A stretch of 64,000 nt of DNA from Chamaea fasciata (lineage: Eukaryota > Chordata > Aves > Passeriformes > Sylviidae): NCBI GenBank assembly GCA_029207755.1, contig JARCOQ010000243.1, positions 5,001 through 69,000 of the forward strand, in the 5' to 3' direction. Positions 1 to 7,610 of the stretch are shown here, piece by piece; positions within the stretch are counted from its first letter, which is position 1, and the number at the start of each line of letters is the position of its first letter. A model generated the notes under the pieces. The model made no database searches, had not been told where the DNA came from, and saw only the letters and a list, made by a program, of their open reading frames with translations. The translations under genes were made by a program, and so were the position numbers.

Positions 1-106
1 AGGTCGTTGGGCCCCTGGGGTGGGGCTTATGTGTTGTGCAGGCCCTGCCCCCTTGACGGGGCTGGGCCTAGGGGTGGGGCCCAGCCTCTGATGATGGGGC
101 TGGGCG

Positions 107-136
107 GGGGTCTGGCCCCTGGCGGGGCCAGACCCC
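107..136. repeat. Inverted repeat 1, TGGC loop
   Basis: Perfect 13 bp arms (107-119 and 124-136) around the loop TGGC at 120-123. The inner stem is GGCCCC/GGGGCC and the outer stem reads GTCTGG/CCAGAC. It is one of three related hairpins in this block. Confidence 0.9.
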
Positions 137-211
137 GCCATGTCGGGCCCAGACCCCGCCATGTCGGGCCCCACCCCCTTATTAGGGTTAGGGGAGGGAA
201 CGGGGCGGGGC

Positions 212-239
212 AGGTCCGGCCCCTGGCGGGGCCGGACCT
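212..239. repeat. Inverted repeat 2, TGGC loop
   Basis: Perfect 12 bp arms (212-223 and 228-239) with the same TGGC loop and GGCCCC/GGGGCC inner stem as the hairpin at 107-136. The outer stem is GTCCGG/CCGGAC, so a base pair differs from copy 1 on both arms at once. Confidence 0.9.
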
Positions 240-287
240 TTATGGTGCCCGCCCCGAGACACGCCCCTCGCTCAGGGGCGGGGCACA

Positions 288-326
288 GGGCGCGGGGCCG
301 GCCCCGAAGGGGCCGGCCCCGCGCCC
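288..326. repeat. Perfect 18 bp palindrome with GAA loop
   Basis: Arms 288-305 and 309-326 are perfectly complementary around a three-base GAA loop at 306-308. The arms are entirely G+C. This is a different hairpin from the TGGC-loop family. Confidence 0.9.
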
Positions 327-389
327 GCGGGGGGCGTGACGTGGCGGGGGGGCGTGGGCGGGGCCGGTGGGGGGCGGGGGTATGGGGAG

Positions 390-419
390 GGGGGCTGGCC
401 CCTGGCGGGGCCAGCCCCC
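390..419. repeat. Inverted repeat 3, TGGC loop
   Basis: Perfect 13 bp arms (390-402 and 407-419), loop TGGC at 403-406, inner stem GGCCCC/GGGGCC, outer stem GGCTGG/CCAGCC. It is the third member of the covarying family and lies directly before the 30 bp minisatellite. Confidence 0.9.
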
Positions 420-423
420 TAGT

Positions 424-1708
424 GGTGACGTCGACCACGAGGGGGCGGGGGCTGCGGTGACGTCGACGACAGGGGGTGGGGCTGCGGTGACGTCGGCGAC
501 AGGGGGTGGGGCTGCGGTGACGTCGACGACAGGGGGTGGGGCTGCGGTGACGTCGACGACAGGGGGTGGGGCTGCGGTGACGTCGACGACAGGGGGTGGG
601 GCTGCGGTGACGTCGACGACAGGGGGTGGGGCTGCGGTGACGTCGACGACAGGGGGTGGGGCTGCGGTGACGTCGGCGACGGGGGGTGGGGCTGCGGTGA
701 CGTCGGCGACAGGGGGTGGGGCTGCGGTGACGTCGGCGACGGGGGGTGGGGCTGCGGTGACGTCGGCGACAGGGGGTGGGGCTGCGGTGACGTCGGCGAC
801 AGAGGGCGGGGCTGCGGTGACGTCGGCGACAGAGGTGGGGCTGCGGTGACGTCGACGACAGGGGGTGGGGCTGCGGTGACGTCGACGACAGGGGGTGGGG
901 CTGCGGTGACGTCGACGACAGGGGGTGGGGCTGCGGTGACGTCGACGACAGGGGGTGGGGCTGCGGTGACGTCGACGACAGGGGGTGGGGCTGCGGTGAC
1001 GTCGGCGACGGGGGGTGGGGCTGCGGTGACGTCGGCGACAGGGGGTGGGGCTGCGGTGACGTCGGCGACGGGGGGTGGGGCTGCGGTGACGTCGGCGACA
1101 GGGGGTGGGGCTGCGGTGACGTCGGCGACAGAGGGCGGGGCTGCGGTGACGTCGGCGACAGAGGTGGGGCTGCGGTGACGTCGACGACAGGGGTGGGGCT
1201 GCGGTGACGTCGACGACAGGGGGTGGGGCTGCGGTGACGTCGACGACCAGGGGGTGGGGCTGCGGTGACGTCGACGACAGGGGTGGGGCTGCGGTGACGT
1301 CGACGACAGGGGGTGGGGCTGCGGTGACGTCGGCGACGGGGGGTGGGGCTGCGGTGACGTCGGCGACAGGGGGTGGGGCTGCGGTGACGTCGGCGACAGA
1401 GGGCGGGGCTGCGGTGACGTCGGCGACAGAGGTGGGGCTGCGGTGACGTCGACGACAGGGGTGGGGCTGCGGTGACGTCGACGACAGGGGGTGGGGCTGC
1501 GGTGACGTCGACGACCAGGGGGTGGGGCTGCGGTGACGTCGACGACAGGGGTGGGGCTGCGGTGACGTCGACGACAGGGGGTGGGGCTGCGGTGACGTCG
1601 ACGACAGGGGGTGGGGCTGCGGTGACGTCGACGACCAGGGGGTGGGGCTGCGGTGACGTCGACGACAGGGGTGGGGCTGCGGTGACGTCGACGACAGGGG
1701 GTGGGGCT
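424..1708. repeat. 30 bp CpG-rich minisatellite with CRE-like units
   Basis: About 42 tandem units of 30 bp, each built on GGTGACGTCGRCGAC followed by a G-run and GGGGCTGC. Two main unit types differ at GTCGAC versus GTCGGC. A paired variant with AGAGGGCGGGG and AGAGGTGGGG recurs near 800-835, 1130-1165 and 1395-1430, showing a higher-order repeat of about 330 then 268 bp. Occasional 29 and 31 bp units shift the phase. Nearly every unit carries TGACGTCG, one base from the CRE palindrome TGACGTCA, plus closely spaced G-runs able to form G-quadruplexes. Long frames encoding Thr-Ser-Thr-Thr-Gly-Gly-Gly-like repeats follow from the period being a multiple of three and are not evidence of a gene. 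Confidence 0.97.
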
Positions 1709-1718
1709 GGTGGGCTAG

Positions 1719-1757
1719 CTGTCAATCAACCCTGGGGGGTGTGTCGCTGTCAATCAA
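1719..1757 (-). promoter_or_regulatory. Pair of PBX/MEIS-like sites
   Basis: CTGTCAATCAA occurs at 1719-1729 and again at 1747-1757. On the minus strand this reads TTGATTGACAG, which contains TGATTGACAG, the composite PBX-MEIS/PREP binding consensus. The two copies are 28 bp apart in the same orientation. Function is inferred from the motif only. Confidence 0.4.
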
Positions 1758-1808
1758 AATCAGGGGATGTCTCTGTGCGCGCGCCGAAAAAATTTTGCTA
1801 ATTAGCTC

Positions 1809-1840
1809 ATTTGCATAATTAGTGACGTCATGTGCATAAT
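1809..1840 (+). promoter_or_regulatory. Octamer, perfect CRE and degenerate octamer cluster
   Basis: A perfect POU octamer ATTTGCAT lies at 1809-1816, a perfect palindromic CRE TGACGTCA at 1823-1830, and a second octamer-like ATGTGCATAAT at 1830-1840. Several TAATTA/TTAATT homeodomain-type cores surround them. The cluster follows the CRE-like minisatellite by about 100 bp. It looks like a compact enhancer or promoter module, but nothing downstream proves a transcription start. Confidence 0.4.
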
Positions 1841-1859
1841 TAGGGGTTAATTGGGGGGT

Positions 1860-1937
1860 AATTAGTACTCCAGATGGGAGTAGACTGTGATGATGATTAA
1901 TAATTATTGGTTGCTACTCCCATCTGGAGTACTAATT
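1860..1937. repeat. 24 bp perfect inverted repeat with AT-rich loop
   Basis: Arms 1860-1883 and 1914-1937 are perfectly complementary, with a 30 nt AT-rich loop. An 11 bp direct repeat TAATTGGGGGG sits at 1848-1858 and again from 1933 at the right edge. That layout recalls a small hairpin insertion or foldback element, although the direct repeat overlaps the right arm. Confidence 0.85.
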
Positions 1938-1944
1938 GGGGGGG

Positions 1945-2000
1945 CTATATAGTATATGGGATGTATATACACCCTATATACTATATATAGTATATAAATA
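1945..2000. repeat. AT-rich imperfect palindrome
   Basis: CTATATAGTATATGGG at 1945-1960 is mirrored by CCCTATATACTATATA from 1972, with a one-base indel. The segment ends in TATATAAATAAAAAG and could also offer a TATA-like element. Confidence 0.7.
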
Positions 2001-2020
2001 AAAAGAATAAAAATAATAAG

Positions 2021-2138
2021 TCTGGTGCAGCAGTAGGGGTTTTCAGGCGGCCAGGGAGTAAATATTTTTATTTTAAATTTAAAGTTTTTTTTAATATTTA
2101 TTCCCTGGCCGCCTGAAAAGCCCTACTGCTGCACCAGA
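2021..2138. repeat. 46 bp inverted repeat
   Basis: The left arm 2021-2066 and right arm 2093-2138 are reverse complements with two mismatches, enclosing a 26 nt loop made only of A and T plus one G. The right arm abuts the purine-rich tandem array. On the minus strand the right arm contains GGTGCAG|CAG, an acceptor-like site after a very long pyrimidine tract, and AATAAA at 2102-2097. Confidence 0.9.
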
Positions 2139-3780
2139 GAGAAAGGAAAAGAGAGAAAAAGACAGAGAGAGAAAAAGACAAAGACAGAGAAACAGAAATA
2201 GAGACAGAGAGAAATAGAGACTAAGAGAAATAGAGACAGAGAGAAATAGAGACAGAGAGAAATAGACAAAGACAGAGAAATAGAGACAGAGAAATAGAGA
2301 CAGAGAGAAAATGACAGAGACAGAGAGAAATAGAGACAGAGAAAATGACAGAGACAGAGAAATAGAGACACAGAAATAGAGACAGAGAAAAATAGACAAA
2401 GACAGAGAAATAGAGACAGAGAGAAAATGACAGAGACAGAGAGAAATAGAGACAGAGAGAAATAGAGACAGAGAGAGAAATAGAGACAGAGAGAAATAGA
2501 CAAAGACAGAGAGAAATAGACAAAGACAGAGAGAAATAGACAAAGACAGAGAGAAATAGAGACAGAGAGAAATAGACAAAGACAGAGAGAAATAGACAAA
2601 GACAGAGAGAAATAGAGACAGAGAGAAATAGACAAAGACAGAGAGAAATAGACAGAGACAGAGAGAAATAGAGACAGAGAGAAATAGAGACAGAGAGAGA
2701 AATAGAGACAGAGAGAAATAGACAAAGACAGAGAGAAATAGACAAAGACAGAGAGAAATAGACAAAGACAGAGAGAAATAGACAAAGACAGAGAGAAATA
2801 GAGACAGAGAGAAATAGAGACAGAGAGAAATAGACAAAGACAGAGAAATAGAGACAGAAAAATAGAGACAGAGAAATAGAGACAGAGACAGAGAAATAGA
2901 GACAGAGAGAAATAGAGACAGAGAGAAATAGACAAAGACAGAGAAATAGAGACAGAGAAATAGAGACAAAGACAGAGAAATAGAGACAGAGAGAAAATGA
3001 CAGAGACAGAGAGAAATAGAGACAGAGAGAAATAGACAAAGACAGAGAAATAGAGACAGAGAAATAGAGACAGAGAAAAATAGACAAAGACAGAGAAATA
3101 GAGACAGAGAAAATGACAGAGACAGAGAGAAATAGACAAAGACAGAGAAATAGACAAAGACAGAGAAATAGACAAAGACAGAGAAATAGACAAAGACAGA
3201 GAAATAGACAAAGACAGAGAAATAGAGACAGAGAGAAAATGACAGAGACAGAGAGAAATAGACAAAGAGAGAAATACAGACAGACAAAAAGACAAAGACA
3301 GAGAGAAATAGAGATGGAGAGAAAATGACAGAAACAGAGAGAAATAGAGAAAGAGAAAAACACAAAGAGAGAAATTGTCTATTTCTCTCTGTCTTTGTCT
3401 AAGACAGAAAAAGACAAAGACAGAGAGAAATAGAGAAATAGACAAAGACAGAGAAATAGAAAGAAACAGAGAAAAACACAGAGAAACAGACAAAGAGAGA
3501 GAAATAGACAGAGCCAGAGAGAAATAGACAGAGAGAAATAGAAAGGAAGTGAAATAGAGAGTGAAATAGACACAAAGACATACAGAGAAACAGGGTTAGA
3601 GAAAAATAGAAATCAAAAGAGAAAAACAGAGAAACAGCATGAGAGAGAAAGAGTGAAACAGTTAGAGTGAAAGCAAAAGACAGACTGAAACAGACTGAAA
3701 GCAAAACAGACAGAAAAAGAGAGTTAAAGAGAAAGAGAAACAGAAAAACATCTAGAAATAGAATAACAGAGAAAAATTAA
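2139..3780. repeat. Purine-rich GA-type tandem repeat
   Basis: About 1.6 kb of tandem units, mainly GAGACAGAGAGAAATA (16 bp) and GACAAAGACAGAGAAATA-type units (18-20 bp). Units are clean from about 2200 to 3240 and decay toward 3780. The plus strand is strongly purine-biased and the minus strand pyrimidine-rich. Overlapping minus-strand frames of 380-456 codons (Leu/Ser/Phe/Tyr/Cys only) coexist in all three frames, which marks them as low-complexity artefacts. Confidence 0.97.
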
Positions 3781-3849
3781 GAGTTAAGAGAGAAAGAAGC
3801 AGAATTAGACAGAAAAGGAAATAGCATGAAGGTGTAGAGAGGAAAATAG

Positions 3850-3883
3850 ACTTACCTTGAGGTAGGAAATAGAATAAATGACT
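3850..3883 (-). other. Candidate 28 bp minus-strand exon with strong donor
   Basis: On the minus strand a pyrimidine-containing stretch ending GGTGTCAG precedes a 28 nt segment (3883 down to 3856) ending CTCAAG, followed by GTAAGT at 3855-3850. The donor matches the vertebrate consensus. Downstream on the minus strand is 1.6 kb of pyrimidine-rich repeat ending in the acceptor-like GTGCAG at 2129. AATAAA hexamers lie just upstream of the exon on the same strand, which complicates a single-transcript model. Confidence 0.35.
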
Positions 3884-3899
3884 CTGACACCAAATAAAC

Positions 3900-3989
3900 A
3901 CAGGAGCCAAATGGGGGAGAGGGGGGCACGGGGTATCTTTATTGGGGGGGCAGGGGGGCATCTTTATTAGGGTATATTCAGCTTTTATT
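3900..3989 (-). terminator. Three AATAAA hexamers in a G-rich duplicated patch (minus strand)
   Basis: TTTATT on the plus strand at 3938-3943, 3963-3968 and 3984-3989 gives AATAAA on the minus strand three times within 52 bp. The first two lie in a short duplication of G-run plus ATCTTTATT. They are candidate polyadenylation signals for minus-strand transcription from the right; chance occurrence in AT-rich DNA is possible. Confidence 0.35.
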
Positions 3990-4293
3990 GCATGAATGGG
4001 TTTCTTTACACTTTAGTAAACATACAGAAACAACAGATACAAATGCAAATACAGATACAGTCCATAGGCACACCTATAAAATTACAATTTACATACAGAG
4101 CAATACATTGAAATACAGCAGCAAATGCCAATACAGAACAATACAAGGCAATACAAGCCAAATGACTATTAACACAATAGAACCATTTTTCAAAATCTGA
4201 AACACTCATTATATCTTGTTTTATTGTTACAGGAAACCCAAAACAAAAGCAGCACACATAAAACATAACAATCGTCCACCGCACACACCTCCT
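3990..4293. repeat. Degenerate CAATACA-type repeat
   Basis: Loosely repeated AATACA/CAATACA words, such as CAATACAAGGCAATACAAG near 4139-4157. The word composition matches the clean minisatellite at 5262-6190, so this looks like an older, decayed part of the same array, separated from it by the 318 bp duplication. No gene is seen. Confidence 0.6.
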
Positions 4294-4496
4294 TCAGCAT
4301 GCGCACCGTGCACCCTCTCTCGCCTCTCAATCCCCTACCGTCAGCACACACTCGCAACGCTCCTCGGGAACGTGGTTCCCGGGAGCCCTGAAAAAATCAG
4401 CCTGCCTGACGAAAACCCCGGTCCCTAGGCCGTCGGCACCCAAACTTTGGCGATGAACGTCGCCTCGCAGACCGGCCGGGACCGAGGAAAAAAAAA

Positions 4497-4536
4497 CCCA
4501 GCCGGGGGGAAAAAAAAAAAAACCCCCCCGGCTGGG
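4497..4536. repeat. G/C-stem, oligo-A-loop hairpin (copy 1)
   Basis: CCCAGCCGGGGGG at 4497-4509 pairs with CCCCCCGGCTGGG at 4524-4536 across a loop that is almost pure A. Outer A-run and T-run flanks extend the complementarity. Confidence 0.85.
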
Positions 4537-4814
4537 GATTTTTTATTCTAAGTTTAAAATGTGTTGAAAAACCTGGAAGGCAAAAGTCACACACACAAGG
4601 TTAGAACCAGTCAACATGCACACAAACCCACCCTCTCTCACCTCTCAATCCCCTACCATCAGCACACACTCGCACCGCTCCTCGGGAACGTGGTTCCCGG
4701 GAGCCCTGAAAAAATCAGCCTGCCTGACGAAAACCCCGGTCCCTAGGCCGTCGGCGCCCAAACTTTGGCGATGAACGTCGCCTCGCAGACCGGCCGGGAC
4801 CGAGGAAAAAAAAA

Positions 4815-4854
4815 CCCAGCCGGGGGGAAAAAAAAAAAAACCCCCCCGGCTGGG
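4815..4854. repeat. G/C-stem, oligo-A-loop hairpin (copy 2)
   Basis: Second copy of the hairpin 318 bp downstream, with the same arms and oligo-A loop. Confidence 0.85.
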
Positions 4855-4929
4855 GATTTTTTATTCTAAATTTAAAATGTGTTGAAAAACCTGGAAGGCA
4901 AAAGTCACACACACAAGGTTAGAACCAGT

Positions 4930-5261
4930 CAGCACACACACTCGCACAGGCAAACCCAAGCAGACAGACAAGTCTCAGACATACACAGTCACTCTTCAGC
5001 TTACCCAGTAGATTCCAAGAGACTCCGTAGCATCAGCAACCACAGAGAGACTAATCCTGCCCGGAGACCTGCAAGACAACGACAGGTGGTCAACAAGTGG
5101 TTACCTGACAGCTAGGCATCATCCCCCCTCAGGGCCCATACCTTCTCTACCCAAAACTCCACAGAAAAAAGATGAACTGCAAAGCCCTACAACTCTTCTA
5201 CCTAACTGTGACTGTGCCAGGGCAGGGCAGCTCAAGCATAAGTCATACAGTAGGATACAGC
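4930..5261. other. Low-copy spacer, no gene seen
   Basis: Begins with a truncated restart of the 318 bp module (CAGCACACACACTCGCAC), then unremarkable sequence leading into the first CAATACA words near 5280. No supported gene or RNA. Confidence 0.6.
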
Positions 5262-6190
5262 AACATCATGACTTAGAGTGCAATACAAACACAGTCACTT
5301 TCAATACAATACAAGCACAGTGACTTTGAGTGCAATACAAGCACAGTGACTTAGAGTGCAATACAAACAGTCACTTGCAACGCAAACAGAGTCACTGGCA
5401 GTGCAATGCAAACAGAGTCACTTGCAATACAATACAATACAGAGTCACTTGCAATACAATACAAACACAGTCACTTGCAATACAATACAAACACAGTCAC
5501 TTGCAATACAATACAAACACAGTCACTTGCAATACAATACAGAGTCACTGGCAATACAATACAAACAGAGTCACTTGCAATACAATACAAACAGAGTCAC
5601 TTGCAATACAAACAGAGTCACTGGCAGTGCAATACAAACAGAGTCACATGCAATACAATACAAACACAGTCACATGCAAGACAATACAGAGTCACTGGCA
5701 ATGCAATACAATACAGAGTCACTGGCAATGCAATACAATACAGAGTCACTGGCAATGCAATACAATACAGAGTCACTGGCAATGCAATACAATACAGAGT
5801 CACTTGCAATACAAACAGAGTCACTGGCAGTGCAATACAAACAGAGTCACAGGCAATACAATACAAACAGAGTCACAGGCAATACAATACAAACAGAGTC
5901 ACAGGCAATACAATACAAACAGAGTCACAGGCAATACAATACAAACAGAGTCACAGGCAATACAATACAAACAGAGTCACTGGCAATACAATACAAACAG
6001 AGTCACTGGCAATACAATACAGAGTCACTGGCAATGCAATACAATACAGAGTCACTGGCAATGCAATACAATACAGAGTCACTGGCAATGCAATACAAAC
6101 ATAGTCACTGGCAATACAAAACAAACATAGTCACTTGCAATACAAAACAAACATAGTCACTTCCAAGACAAACATAGTCAGTTCCAAGTC
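5262..6190. repeat. CAATACA minisatellite
   Basis: Tandem units of roughly 18-28 bp built on GTCACTTGCAATACAATA plus CAAACACA or CAGA endings. Subtypes are clustered: TTGC units at 5420-5620, TGGC plus GCAATACAATA units at 5690-5800 and 6010-6090, and AGGC units at 5840-5970. The clustering shows local unit expansion. Frames of 232-266 codons in three phases are repeat artefacts. Confidence 0.97.
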
Positions 6191-6733
6191 AATACAAACA
6201 AAACTGCTCACTAGACTAAGTGCCTAAGCTGTTAAGAGGACGCGCCAGAAGCTCGGGAAGCCGAGTGAAGAAAGCGATGACTGCCGGGTGACCGTGGCGA
6301 TGCCTCCGGATGAAAGGCAACCTCGTCGGGTGAACACGTCCGCTAGGCCGCCGAGACTCAAAGACTGCTGACGACGCAAAACACGCTAGAATGCTGAACT
6401 GCCCTGCCCGGCAAATGCTCCGGCGAGACCGAGTGGAAACCCTCTCCCATTACTTCAGAGGGACCCATCCCACTAGGGCCCTCTCTTCTAAGCTAATGTG
6501 AAATTGCCTCCCACTTCCAAAGTTTTTTCCCCTGCACCCAAACACAAACCCCAACACTTATCTTTTGGAAGACGAGCGGACAAAATCCATCCTCCGAGGA
6601 CTTCGGCGCTGCCGTATCCAAACTTAGGCTCTGCACCTCCTCTCAATACCTAAGACAACAAAGTACAAACTGTGAAAATTGTGTGACAGGAAACTAATCC
6701 CCAGGCTTTCCAAGCACCTCTGCCCCAACTCAC
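6191..6733. other. Low-copy spacer, no gene seen
   Basis: Moderately GC-rich sequence between the minisatellite and the first minus-strand exon-like cassette. One minus-strand acceptor-like site with a pyrimidine stretch ending TGTCTTAG occurs near 6650, but no partner donor is convincing. No RNA gene family recognised. Confidence 0.5.
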
Positions 6734-6774
6734 CTCAGATACTGATTTGGCTCCACAGTCTACCCAGAGGGTAC
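6734..6774 (-). other. Exon-like cassette, 41 bp
   Basis: Minus strand: pyrimidine-rich tract ending TTTTGCAG, then a 41 nt segment starting GTACCC and ending CTGAG, followed by donor GTGAGT. Both sites fit the vertebrate consensus. It lies at the downstream (low-coordinate) end of a series of similar tiny cassettes. Confidence 0.5.
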
Positions 6775-6859
6775 CTGCAAAAGGAAAACGTACACATTTA
6801 GCATGCTGCTACACACCCCATGCCTATGGATCACCCCTAATGCCTAAAAGCCAACTTAC

Positions 6860-6903
6860 CCGCTTGCCCCTAATCCTTGGCATGTGTAGGACAGTAGCAG
6901 CAC
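6860..6903 (-). other. Exon-like cassette, 44 bp
   Basis: Minus strand: tract ending CTTTGCAG, a 44 nt segment starting GTGCTGC and ending AAGCGG, then donor GTAAGT. The intron toward the 41 bp cassette is 85 bp, short but feasible for a vertebrate. Confidence 0.5.
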
Positions 6904-7005
6904 CTGCAAAGACACAAAGAAAACAGCAGGCTGAGTCACTGAGAAAACACAATCACCACAATCTAACAGAACTCAGTAATACATAAAGCTCAAGCTGATA
7001 CCCAC

Positions 7006-7050
7006 CAAGTCACTGGCATCCAGGACCAGGAAATCTTGCAAGTGGACCAC
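7006..7050 (-). other. Exon-like cassette, 45 bp (type B)
   Basis: Minus strand: TTTCATTTTAG acceptor, 45 nt segment starting GTGGTCCAC and ending GACTTG, donor GTGGGT. The start GTGGTC is shared with the type B cassettes of the amplified units. Confidence 0.5.
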
Positions 7051-7147
7051 CTAAAATGAAAGTAAATTAAACAGTGGATGTTAGAGTCACACCAGAAATT
7101 GAGACCTGAGCAATGACAGCAGCTTCCATCCACCAGTTAATGCTCAC

Positions 7148-7189
7148 CTAGGCAGCTGATCCTGGACTGCCAAGCTCCCGCTTTACCTC
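7148..7189 (-). other. Exon-like cassette A, 42 bp (unit 1)
   Basis: Acceptor TTTTATTTTTAG, segment starting GAGGTAAAGC with TTGGCAGTCCAGG inside, donor GTGAGC. The last codon in frame 0 is TAG, overlapping the exon edge. Confidence 0.55.
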
Positions 7190-7283
7190 CTAAAAATAAA
7201 AACAAAAAACAAGGCTGTAGCAGAGTCACAATGTACATCCCCCTGGCAAAACCAAACTGCGACTGACTTAAACTCACACCCAC

Positions 7284-7329
7284 CTGGCCGCTGCCAGCCT
7301 GAGCCACGACAACCTCACAAGCAGACCAC
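7284..7329 (-). other. Exon-like cassette B, 46 bp (unit 1)
   Basis: Acceptor TTTTATTTCAG, segment starting GTGGTCTGC and ending GGCCAG, donor GTGGGTGTGAG. A length of 46 does not preserve reading frame between the 42 bp A cassettes. Confidence 0.55.
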
Positions 7330-7427
7330 CTGAAATAAAACAAAAATCAACAGTGGATGGTTAGACTTGAGCCAGAAATGGAGAGCGGAGCAACAACAAC
7401 AGCTGCTGTCCACCAGTGAATGCTCAC

Positions 7428-7469
7428 CTGGCCCGCTTCTCCTGGACTGCCAATATCCTGCATAAGCTC
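7428..7469 (-). other. Exon-like cassette A, 42 bp (unit 1, second)
   Basis: Acceptor TTTGTTTTTAG, segment starting GAGCTTATGC with TTGGCAGTCCAGG, donor GTGAGC. It lies 280 bp from the other A cassette, so A+B form a 280 bp dimer inside the larger unit. Confidence 0.55.
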
Positions 7470-7547
7470 CTAAAAACAAAGACAAAGGTCAGGGCTGTAT
7501 CAGAGCCACCATTTACACCTCCCCTGCAAAGACCGACAGGGACTGAC

Positions 7548-7610
7548 CTTCTCGGGGGAACCAATGAATCCCACAGGGGCTGCTCTGCCACAGGGTTAAT
7601 CCATCTGCAT
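7548..7610 (-). other. Exon-like cassette C, 63 bp (unit 1)
   Basis: Acceptor AACTTTCTTTCAG, segment starting ATGCAGATGG and ending CGAGAAG, donor GTCAGT. This cassette is the best conserved landmark of the family, with copies at 9492-9554, 11710-11772, about 61955-62016 and 63650-63711. Confidence 0.55.

Larger units (their letters stand above)
1..423. other. GC-rich, palindrome-rich block
   Basis: Extremely G+C-rich sequence full of G-runs and CpG. It holds four strong inverted repeats (listed separately), a direct duplication of about 21 bp around 128-170, and one isolated TTAGGGTTAGGGG at 183-195 that is too short to call telomeric. Reading frames here are open only because AT-containing stop codons are rare. 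I see no gene. Confidence 0.8.
4294..4929. repeat. Two-copy 318 bp tandem duplication
   Basis: Copy 1 is about 4294-4611 and copy 2 about 4612-4929, nearly identical at an offset of 318 bp. Each copy holds, in order, a CT-rich segment, GGGAACGTGGTTCCC (stem 6, loop 3), GGCGATGAACGTCGCC (stem 5, loop 6), an oligo-A hairpin and a minus-strand AATAAA within TTTTTTATTCT. Stacked inverted repeats could indicate a structured RNA module, but I do not recognise the family. Confidence 0.9.

Noticed and set aside
183..195. Telomeric repeat
   Set aside because: Only one and a half TTAGGG units; no array.
424..1708. CRISPR array
   Set aside because: Units are contiguous 30 bp repeats without unique spacers, in vertebrate-like DNA.
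367..1801. Plus-strand Thr/Ser/Gly/Ala/Val repeat protein
   Set aside because: The 30 bp period is a multiple of three, so any open frame stays open; 29 and 31 bp units break it repeatedly and there is no initiation context or domain.
3113..3328. Plus-strand 71-codon Arg/Gln/Asn/Thr frame
   Set aside because: Repeat translation of the purine-rich array.
2091..3493. Minus-strand frames of 380-456 codons
   Set aside because: Low-complexity translation of a GA/CT tandem repeat, open simultaneously in all three minus frames, with no codon or domain signal.
5330..6156. Plus-strand frames of 232-266 codons in three phases
   Set aside because: Artefact of the CAATACA minisatellite, open in all phases with the same few residues.
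6734..7610. Collagen-like or B-G-like gene with small repeated exons
   Set aside because: Exon lengths of 41-46 bp resemble such genes, but there is no Gly-X-Y or 21 bp heptad pattern, and lengths of 41, 44 and 46 do not keep frame.
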